Positions 7,128-10,888 of a stretch of 10,888 bases of DNA are shown here, in pieces. Positions within the stretch are counted from its first letter, which is position 1. Each line of letters begins with the position of its first letter. Position numbers and translations under genes: made by a program. The DNA is from Candidatus Thorarchaeota archaeon (GTDB lineage: Archaea; Asgardarchaeota; Thorarchaeia; Thorarchaeales; Thorarchaeaceae), in NCBI GenBank assembly GCA_016840825.1, contig JAEORN010000202.1, positions 1-10,888 of the forward strand. The letters run 5' to 3'. Below the pieces are notes generated by a model. The model worked only from the letters and a program-made list of their open reading frames with translations, had not been told where the DNA came from and searched no databases.

Positions 7128-7460
7128 CTTTTAATGCTCCGTTTTTCGAGTCGAAGTCGGAGGTGTTTTGGAGATGACTCAAATTCATTCAAAGGAGCTT
7201 GAAATGGATAAGACTGCAATCCGCACCCATTGTATTATTTCGGACTGCATTCAGTCCTCATTAGATACAGAATGCTTCAACCTCCTTCAATTGAGTTGAT
7301 TCCAAATCATCTCATGATATAGAATAGAGAAGGAGAATATAATCAAAGACATCAATGTAGGAGAAATTGCAGTGACTTCTAGTACTGAAGATACGCAAAG
7401 AATGGCCGAGAGTATCGTCATTTACAGAAGGAATGAATTCCTATGTACTAAATGACGCGA
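7128..7460. other. 333-base intergenic region with a possible structured leader
   Basis: No open frame with support is seen. The minus strand upstream of the substrate-binding protein gene contains two mutually exclusive stems described in the next entry and an AATAATACAAT TATA-like stretch near 7228-7240. A GGAGGT on the minus strand (7280-7285) has no credible open frame behind it. Confidence 0.5.
7211..7257 (-). promoter_or_regulatory. Overlapping inverted repeats upstream of the substrate-binding protein gene
   Basis: GGACTG (7242-7247) and CAGTCC (7252-7257) form a perfect six-pair hairpin with loop CATT. Bases 7212-7223 can instead pair with 7241-7252, giving ten pairs of twelve with two mismatches and a 17-base loop. 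The two stems share 7242-7252 and exclude each other. This could be an operator dyad or a switchable leader structure; it lies 84-130 bases before the start codon. Confidence 0.4.
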
Positions 7461-7760
7461 TTAATCTCGAACACCAAGAATAACGAGATCTTCCAATGCC
7501 TCGATTCCTCTCATCTTATTGCTTTCCATGGCTAGATATTGATTTTCACTAAGCTCTACCTTGGCATCACCATCGGTAATGACTGCTCTTCCTTTTAGAA
7601 CAAAGAAGAATGCGGAATGATTTGCATTATGCGGGGGGATTTGAGCTCCTTTTCCTAATACAATCCTCATGACTTTGTAATGATTTGCCTGAGCGATAGG
7701 TTTTGCATCAGGGCCTTTTGATGAGAATACTAGGTTTTCGAAGATGTCTCCTGAAAGCAT
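7461..7760 (-). CDS. Small single-domain cupin protein
   Basis: A 99-residue protein with one conserved beta-barrel (cupin) domain, probably cytosolic. The first cupin motif is recognisable in GKGAQIPPHNANHSAFFFVL with KG following, and the second in ENQYLAMESNKMRGIEA. Cupins of this size bind a metal or small ligand and serve as enzymes or sensors. Here H44 and H48 remain, but the usual glutamate of motif 1 is replaced (position 50 is Ala) and the histidine of motif 2 is missing (the segment NKMRGI). A classic three-His/one-Glu metal site is therefore unlikely. ATG 7758-7760 has a strong TATA-like box about 31 bases upstream and no Shine-Dalgarno site, which suggests a leaderless mRNA. The neighbouring nitroreductase is 127 bases upstream with its own promoter. 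Function unassigned beyond the fold. Confidence 0.82.
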   Translation of the reverse strand: MLSGDIFENLVFSSKGPDAKPIAQANHYKVMRIVLGKGAQIPPHNANHSAFFFVLKGRAVITDGDAKVELSENQYLAMESNKMRGIEALEDLVILGVRD

Positions 7761-7783
7761 TATAATTCACAACGAACATAGGG

Positions 7784-7797
7784 TATATTATAATATA
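7784..7797 (-). promoter_or_regulatory. TATA box of the cupin gene
   Basis: The AT-only stretch TATATTATAATATA is centred about 31 bases before ATG 7760, right for an archaeal core promoter with a leaderless or nearly leaderless transcript. Confidence 0.55.
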
Positions 7798-7887
7798 AAC
7801 AATAGTTAATATACCAAGTGAATATCAAGGATGCCCTATCCATTGCTGACATTAGTTGGAGCTAATCATGTTCTAGGAATAGCTGGC

Positions 7888-8397
7888 TTACCATGTATCG
7901 TAGTGAACAATGGATTCGTCATATCGGTCCTCAGAAGACTTCGTTTCAGCTGGATGCCCTATAGGAACAACCGCTAAGGGAACAATAGTCTTAGGCAATT
8001 CAAAGAACTCCTGTATCATCTTTACACGCTCTTCGATTGGATAGATCTCAAGCCAGAGCCCTCCAAGTCCAAGCCCATGAATTGCCAATAACATGTTAAG
8101 GGTCGCATTTGCACAATCCATCTGCCATCTCAACGCCCACTTTTCGCGATCTTTATCATGACAAACGATTATTGCCACTGGAACATCACGGAGCATCGTG
8201 GCATATGGATAGGATTCTATAATTTTCTCAATCTGATCCCGATCACGAACAACTACGAATTGCCACTGACGTTGATCCCCAGAGGTAGGTGCACACATGC
8301 CAGCCTTCAGAATCTGTTTTACAGTTTCTGAGGATACATCACCCATGGTATATTTCCGAATGCTTCGTCGCGTATATAATGCTTCAAGAATCTCCAT
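7888..8397 (-). CDS. Nitroreductase-family FMN oxidoreductase
   Basis: A 169-residue protein typical of short archaeal and bacterial nitroreductase-family enzymes, which use FMN and NAD(P)H to reduce nitro groups, quinones or other acceptors, usually as homodimers. The N-terminal FMN-phosphate motif TRRSIRKY (9-16) is present. The flavin-contacting segment CAPTSGDQRQWQFVVV (35-50) and the helix DCANATLNMLLAIHGLGLGG followed by LW (94-115) are also clear. The C-terminal VPIGHPAE (144-151) matches the family's usual VxxGxPxE. No signal peptide is seen, so it is cytosolic. ATG 8395-8397 has a TATA box about 28 bases upstream and no ribosome binding site, which fits leaderless translation. It is divergent from the methyltransferase. 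The natural substrate cannot be told; a flavin-destructase relative is possible because family members are hard to separate by sequence. Confidence 0.9.
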   Translation of the reverse strand: MEILEALYTRRSIRKYTMGDVSSETVKQILKAGMCAPTSGDQRQWQFVVVRDRDQIEKIIESYPYATMLRDVPVAIIVCHDKDREKWALRWQMDCANATLNMLLAIHGLGLGGLWLEIYPIEERVKMIQEFFELPKTIVPLAVVPIGHPAETKSSEDRYDESIVHYDTW

Positions 8398-8420
8398 GAA
8401 CTTTTGAATCAGTAACCTTT

Positions 8421-8429
8421 CTTATAAGC
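8421..8429 (-). promoter_or_regulatory. TATA box of the nitroreductase gene
   Basis: CTTATAAG (8421-8428) reads the same on both strands and lies about 28 bases before ATG 8397. Leaderless transcription is implied on the minus strand. Confidence 0.5.
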
Positions 8430-8469
8430 AAGATTTTCGTAGCAAGGTAATGTTGCGCTCTTCTTGCGG

Positions 8470-8477
8470 GTATATAA
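8470..8477 (+). promoter_or_regulatory. TATA box of the methyltransferase gene
   Basis: GTATATAA preceded by GCGG. Transcription would start near 8498, giving a leader of about 20 bases that just includes the Shine-Dalgarno site at 8508-8514. Confidence 0.5.
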
Positions 8478-8507
8478 CAAGATGAATCCAAATTTGGTAT
8501 GAGTTAT

Positions 8508-8514
8508 AGGTGAT
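8508..8514 (+). promoter_or_regulatory. Shine-Dalgarno site that decides the methyltransferase start
   Basis: AGGTGAT matches the complement of the archaeal 16S 3' end and lies four bases before TTG 8519. The alternative GTG at 8510-8512 is inside this site and so is unlikely to be the start. Confidence 0.5.
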
Positions 8515-8518
8515 TCTA

Positions 8519-9289
8519 TTGACGAACGAACCAAATTTAGAACTCGCTAGGGAATTGCTCGCGAACCCAAAATATCCACGGACAACAACATATGATCCTG
8601 AATGGATGGTTAGCTTGGACATGGGTTGTCCGACTCTTTGGCTTCTAGAACGACTCTGTGAGAAGATGGAATTAGTGCCAAATATGCGGTTGTTGGACTT
8701 AGGCTGTGGAAAGGCAGGAGGGTCTATTTTTCTCGCTAAGGAATTTGGTGTTCAAGTGTGGGCAGTTGACATTGGAGTAAGTCAAAGTGAAAATTGGGAA
8801 CGCATTAGGGAGCAGGGACTAGAGGATTCTGTATTTCCACTTAGAGCTGATGCACGTGAATTACCCTTTCCTAGAGATTTCTTCGATGCGATAATATGCG
8901 TAAACTCTCTGTTCTTCTTTGCTACAGATGATGTCTACCTGAAGCATCATTTGATACCAAGGGTCAAGGTGGGCGGCCAGATTGGTAGTGTTGTTCCAGG
9001 GTTCTATAATGAATTCGAAGGAGATGTGCCGAATACCATTCCAGATTACCTCCAGAAGTATTGGGAGTCATGTATGTTGTATACTTGGCATTCTGCAGAA
9101 TGGTGGAAAAGACATTGGCTAAAGACCAGTTCAGTGAATGTAGAAGTTGCAGATAACTTCCAAGAGAATGAAGGATATCAGACATATCTCGATTGGGAAC
9201 GGATCATCGGATATCCGCAGAAAATTGCAGAGGACGATGCTGGAAGAAATATTACATTTGAACGGTTAGTTGTTCAGAGGACGAAATGA
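8519..9289 (+). CDS. Class I SAM-dependent methyltransferase
   Basis: A 256-residue cytosolic protein (259 if GTG 8510 is used). The SAM-binding glycine loop is LLDLGCGKAGGSIFLAKEFG, with the acidic end of strand 2 in VWAVDIG. RADARELPF fits the adenine-binding motif, and DAIICVNSLFFF is the usual strand 4. Strand 5 is the VGGQIGSVVPG segment. The C-terminal third is rich in aromatics (YTWHSAEWWKRHWLKTSSV and EVADNF), a pattern I associate with a subgroup of uncharacterised UbiE-like methyltransferases. The acceptor is unknown and the aromatic lid suggests a small molecule. It has its own promoter and a Shine-Dalgarno site, unlike the divergent nitroreductase. Its stop lies three bases from the stop of the convergent CxxC gene, leaving almost no terminator space. 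Confidence 0.88.
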   Translation: MTNEPNLELARELLANPKYPRTTTYDPEWMVSLDMGCPTLWLLERLCEKMELVPNMRLLDLGCGKAGGSIFLAKEFGVQVWAVDIGVSQSENWERIREQGLEDSVFPLRADARELPFPRDFFDAIICVNSLFFFATDDVYLKHHLIPRVKVGGQIGSVVPGFYNEFEGDVPNTIPDYLQKYWESCMLYTWHSAEWWKRHWLKTSSVNVEVADNFQENEGYQTYLDWERIIGYPQKIAEDDAGRNITFERLVVQRTK

Positions 9290-9292
9290 ATA

Positions 9293-9496
9293 CTACGCTG
9301 CTTGCATGAAAGCCTCAATGACTTCTTCAATAAAGATAAGATCTTCATTCATGGAGGAAAAATCACTAATCCTGATAAGATTCAAGACATCTTCTCGAGT
9401 TTTTGGCTCAATTCCCAAGTCCATGCTTAATGACAGAAGCTTGTTTACCTCAAGCTGAACGCATAAGGTACATGGTTGATATTTTGATACACTCAT
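9293..9496 (-). CDS. Small CxxC protein, copy B
   Basis: A 67-residue protein starting at ATG 9494-9496. It has C9-T-L-C12, then LEVNKLLSLSMDLGIE, TREDVLNLIRISDFSS and FIEEVIEAFMQAA. It aligns gaplessly over 59 residues with the protein at 4882-5136. Substitutions are conservative (L/I, D/E, Y/F), as expected for a selected protein. It is shorter at the N-terminus by 17 residues, so the conserved unit starts just before the CxxC. It is convergent with the methyltransferase, three bases between stops. No signal peptide or membrane helix is present, so it is probably cytosolic and helical. Promoter not clear; a weak TTTTTATC lies near 9548-9556 on the minus strand. Function unknown. Confidence 0.72.
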   Translation of the reverse strand: MSVSKYQPCTLCVQLEVNKLLSLSMDLGIEPKTREDVLNLIRISDFSSMNEDLIFIEEVIEAFMQAA

Positions 9497-9622
9497 TTTC
9501 CATCGTTTTTCCTAGTGCGCTGCGCTTTTTTGGAATACAAATCTATGATAAAAATGTATATGTACGGAAAAAAAGAGGTTTGTATATCAATTACATTAGA
9601 CACGATTTCTCGAATGGCTCTG

Positions 9623-9630
9623 CATTAAAA
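9623..9630 (+). promoter_or_regulatory. TATA-like box of the small membrane protein gene
   Basis: ATTAAAAG lies about 46 bases before ATG 9673. Transcription from near 9652 would give a short leader carrying the GTGAT at 9664-9668, four bases before the start codon. Confidence 0.35.
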
Positions 9631-9672
9631 GATAATCTAATCATATACACTATGACTGTTAATGTGATAATC

Positions 9673-9924
9673 ATGTCAGATGATAACAATTCAACAGGGT
9701 ATCAACCCAGAACAAAACCATTCTATACTTTCCCGCAATATGCTGCGATAACATTCATCCTCTCCCCAATCATAGGATACTTTCTAGCCTTTTATGGATT
9801 CATCCCATTCGATCCAGTACATACTGCACTAGCAGCCCTAGCTTTCGCCTTTGTCTATGTAGGATACAGAGGATACTACTGGAAAATCTATAGAAGAGAT
9901 GAAAGAAACGGAGCAAGGGAGTAG
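9673..9924 (+). CDS. Small two-helix membrane protein
   Basis: An 83-residue hypothetical membrane protein. A polar N-terminus (MSDDNNSTGYQPRTKP) is followed by two hydrophobic helices (about 23-45 and 50-69) separated by a short FIPFDP turn, and a basic C-terminal tail (YWKIYRRDERNGARE). The basic tail should stay inside, which puts both ends in the cytoplasm and the short loop outside. The frame is open upstream to 9403, but that part overlaps the opposite-strand CxxC gene and looks non-coding. ATG 9673 is favoured because GTGAT, matching the 16S complement, sits four bases before it; ATG 9652 is the alternative. I do not recognise a family. Several hairpins follow the stop codon. Confidence 0.65.
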   Translation: MSDDNNSTGYQPRTKPFYTFPQYAAITFILSPIIGYFLAFYGFIPFDPVHTALAALAFAFVYVGYRGYYWKIYRRDERNGARE

Positions 9925-9931
9925 CTCAGTC

Positions 9932-10034
9932 TTCAATTCGATTGAATCTCATTGATTAAGGCAGTTTCTCTATGCATTTCAGAGGTTGTTGCATAAGGTG
10001 TGCGTGGGAGCATTGATCAGCTATTTGCTCCCAC
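9932..10034. repeat. Three consecutive perfect hairpins
   Basis: Stem 1 is TTCAAT (9932-9937) with ATTGAA (9941-9946), loop TCG. Stem 2 is TATGCA (9971-9976) with TGCATA (9990-9995), 13-base loop. Stem 3 is GTGGGAGCA (10004-10012) with TGCTCCCAC (10026-10034), nine pairs and a 13-base loop. They lie between the stop of the 83-residue membrane protein and the stop of the minus-strand 26-codon gene. No T-run follows stem 3 on either strand, so it is not a typical intrinsic terminator. A structured 3' region or a small RNA is possible. Confidence 0.5.
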
Positions 10035-10078
10035 TTAGAAACTAGGGGTTATGTTATTCTAAAAGGAGTAATCCAACA

Positions 10079-10159
10079 TTATCTTGGAGTTGATGTTTTT
10101 GGCTTTTGCTTCTGAACTTCCTTCTTTGGAGGAGTTACTGGCTTCTTGTCCTTAGACAT
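10079..10159 (-). CDS. 26-residue K/P-rich basic mini-protein
   Basis: A very small open frame starts at ATG 10157-10159 and ends with TAA at 10079-10081. The product begins MSKDKKPVTPPKKE and ends QKQKPKTSTPR: nine Lys, five Pro, one Arg, no hydrophobic core, so it must be disordered and could bind RNA, DNA or an acidic partner. The main evidence is GAGGTGA at 10164-10170, five bases before the ATG, the best ribosome binding site in the window. The sequence resembles basic N-terminal tails such as that of ribosomal protein eS25, but no folded domain follows in this frame, so a truncated remnant is an alternative. A TATA-like GGTTATATCC lies about 130 bases upstream. Function unknown. Confidence 0.55.
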   Translation of the reverse strand: MSKDKKPVTPPKKEVQKQKPKTSTPR

Positions 10160-10163
10160 GTTT

Positions 10164-10170
10164 TCACCTC
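10164..10170 (-). promoter_or_regulatory. Strong Shine-Dalgarno site of the 26-codon gene
   Basis: The minus strand reads GAGGTGA, then AAAAC-type spacing of five bases, then ATG. It is a seven-base match to the complement of the archaeal 16S 3' end. Confidence 0.6.
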
Positions 10171-10181
10171 TATGGACGGAT

Positions 10182-10200
10182 AAAGGATCCTTTGCCTAGG
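10182..10200. promoter_or_regulatory. Adjacent palindromes upstream of the 26-codon gene
   Basis: AAAGGATCCTTT (10182-10193) is a perfect 12-base palindrome and CCTAGG (10195-10200) a six-base one. They lie 23-41 bases before the start codon of the minus-strand 26-codon gene, where a dimeric repressor could bind. Function is inferred from position alone. Confidence 0.35.
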
Positions 10201-10283
10201 AGAGTATGAAATCATTGTCCGGGAGAATTTCTGATTTCTACAGACTGTACAAAAGCAACCTCAGATACGTCATAGTATCACTT

Positions 10284-10294
10284 GGATATAACCC
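10284..10294 (-). promoter_or_regulatory. Possible TATA box for the 26-codon gene
   Basis: The minus strand reads GGGTTATATCC. Transcription would start near 10263 and give a leader of about 100 bases, long for this window. Confidence 0.3.
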
Positions 10295-10391
10295 TTATCC
10301 TGAATTTTAGGGCTCTAATATGGCTGTTTTGATTAATTAAAGAACAGATATGTTAGAAAATACGTGAACTGGATTCACAAAGAAGAAGGAA

Positions 10392-10522
10392 AGAGATGTC
10401 ACTCGATATAGAAGGAATAAACAAGCTAGGACTCATGGAAACAGAATCTTGTTTATACTAATGTAACAATGCTGTCAAACACATCATACAATTTCGAACA
10501 TATTTCCAGTAGTGACATCTCT
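10392..10522. repeat. 12-base perfect inverted repeat with 107-base spacer
   Basis: AGAGATGTCACT (10392-10403) and AGTGACATCTCT (10511-10522) are exact reverse complements. The left arm contains the ATG of a doubtful 21-codon frame. The flanks beyond the 12 bases do not pair and no transposase is present. Confidence 0.5.
10396..10461 (+). CDS. Doubtful 21-residue open frame
   Basis: ATG 10396 opens a frame that begins MSLDIEGINKLGL and ends METESCLY before TAA at 10459-10461. A purine-rich AAGGAAAGAG precedes the ATG, and a TTAATTAA (10332-10339) could be a TATA box. There is no homology evidence and a frame of this length arises easily by chance. Confidence 0.15.
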   Translation: MSLDIEGINKLGLMETESCLY

Positions 10523-10564
10523 AGGAATAAGAGATCGCTGCGAGATATTAAGGACGAGCACATC

Positions 10565-10580
10565 TGCAAATAGATTTGCA
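10565..10580. repeat. Perfect seven-base dyad
   Basis: TGCAAAT (10565-10571) and ATTTGCA (10574-10580) flank AG. The tight two-base centre is more like a protein-binding operator than an RNA stem. The nearest genes are the partial gene ending at 10687 and the 26-codon gene, neither of which starts close by. Confidence 0.4.
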
Positions 10581-10686
10581 TTGATTGTACTGAATTATCC
10601 CATATTTCCAGTTGAGTGAAAATCAATAAAATGAAGATAGAATCTGACCAAAAATCAATTGAGCCATACGTCCGATATTAGCTAAA

Positions 10687-10888
10687 TTAAACGGTAAGAT
10701 AAGATGAAAGGTCATCTTCGCGATTATCACTTATATCAAGAATTTCCTTTACCTCATCATCAACCTGAAGAGGTAATGATAACGATAGATGACTAACAAT
10801 CCCTCGAAGCTCTGCAACTCTAGTAGGATTCACAGAGTATGACACATTTCGCATATCCTTTAGATCTGGTGCTTTCGTCACAAGATCT
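10687..10888 (-). CDS. Partial C-terminus of an unrecognised gene
   Basis: The frame is open from the right edge to a TAA at 10687-10689. A GTG at 10879-10881 could be a start, but the frame continues through the edge, so this is more likely the C-terminal 67 residues or so of a longer protein. It reads KDMRNVSYSVNPTRVAELRG, then a hydrophobic IVSHLSLSLPLQV and an acidic tail DDEVKEILDISDNREDDLSS followed by YLTV. The mix of residues looks like real protein. I see no domain motif and do not assign a function. Confidence 0.5.
   Translation of the reverse strand, partial: DLVTKAPDLKDMRNVSYSVNPTRVAELRGIVSHLSLSLPLQVDDEVKEILDISDNREDDLSSYLTV

Larger units (their letters stand above)
10160..10686. 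other. Gene-poor AT-rich intergenic region
   Basis: More than 500 bases hold no clear gene. I see palindromes at 10182-10200, a TATA-like box at 10284-10294, a 12-base inverted repeat (10392-10403 and 10511-10522) that spans a doubtful 21-codon frame, and a dyad at 10565-10580. No tRNA-like or rRNA-like sequence is visible. Confidence 0.5.

Noticed and set aside
7280..7285. Perfect GGAGGT on the minus strand
   Set aside because: No start codon at usable spacing opens more than a few codons, so it is treated as chance or a remnant.
9511..9532. GC-rich GTGCGCTGCGC followed by six T, terminator-like on the plus strand
   Set aside because: The stem is only four pairs with a one-base loop and no plus-strand gene ends close by.
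9403..9672. Long upstream extension of the small membrane protein frame
   Set aside because: It overlaps the opposite-strand CxxC gene, has an unlikely composition, and ATG 9673 has a better ribosome binding site.
4837..9749. Shared 13-mer AATATGCTGCGAT at 4837-4849 and 9737-9749
   Set aside because: About one such match is expected by chance in a window of this size, and one copy is within a coding region while the flanks differ.
9972..10016. 14-residue Cys-rich frame starting MHFRGCCIRC
   Set aside because: It has no ribosome binding site, overlaps the hairpins and is too short to support.
10631..10681. 16-residue frame starting MKIESDQKS
   Set aside because: No proper ribosome binding site, AT-rich chance-length frame, no other support.
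1..10888. CRISPR arrays, tRNA, rRNA, insertion sequences or phage genes
   Set aside because: No regularly spaced repeats, no tRNA arm motifs and no transposase, integrase or phage motifs were found on reading.

Overview
The window looks archaeal, and most likely comes from an Asgard archaeon (Thorarchaeia-like); that rank is inference, with no marker gene here to prove it. The archaeal signs are AT-rich TATA-like boxes about 25-30 bases before several start codons (very short or absent leaders), a few starts with GGTGAT-type Shine-Dalgarno sites complementary to the archaeal 16S 3' end, and secreted proteins with an N-terminal signal and a single C-terminal membrane anchor ending in a short basic tail. 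I see no tRNA, rRNA, CRISPR array, insertion sequence or phage gene.

Layout. Bases 1-221 (minus) hold the N-terminus of a gene running off the left edge, possibly a radical SAM protein. Divergently, 386-862 encodes a flavodoxin-like protein, followed after 44 bases by a membrane-anchored PHB-depolymerase/feruloyl-esterase-like hydrolase (907-2184). Convergent with it, on the minus strand, lie a secreted, membrane-anchored M14 zinc carboxypeptidase with an acidic calcium-loop-like insert (2198-3901), a HAD-family protein (4034-4783), a small CxxC protein (4882-5136) and a large oligopeptide-type substrate-binding protein (5304-7127). A strong hairpin plus T-tract terminator separates the last two. 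Further minus-strand genes are a small cupin (7461-7760) and a nitroreductase (7888-8397). The nitroreductase is divergent from a class I methyltransferase (8519-9289), and the two promoters lie back to back. A second copy of the small CxxC protein (9293-9496, minus) is convergent with the methyltransferase, and a two-helix membrane protein follows (9673-9924, plus). The right end is gene-poor (9925-10686). It holds a run of perfect hairpins, a very small K/P-rich gene with an excellent ribosome binding site (10079-10159, minus) and several inverted repeats. The C-terminus of an unrecognised gene enters from the right edge.

How the genes may work together. Three proteins (esterase, carboxypeptidase, substrate-binding protein) are predicted to act on the outer face of the membrane and suggest scavenging of esters and peptides by a heterotroph. 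The flavodoxin and nitroreductase are FMN-dependent redox proteins. These are mostly single-gene units with their own promoters, not one pathway.

The best leads are: (1) the substrate-binding protein has its two halves in swapped order, a natural circular permutation of family 5; (2) two paralogous CxxC mini-proteins lie 4.2 kb apart; (3) a 26-residue gene is easy to miss by size but has a textbook Shine-Dalgarno site; (4) an esterase is fused to a multi-helix membrane domain; (5) structured, repeat-rich non-coding DNA lies at 9932-10580.
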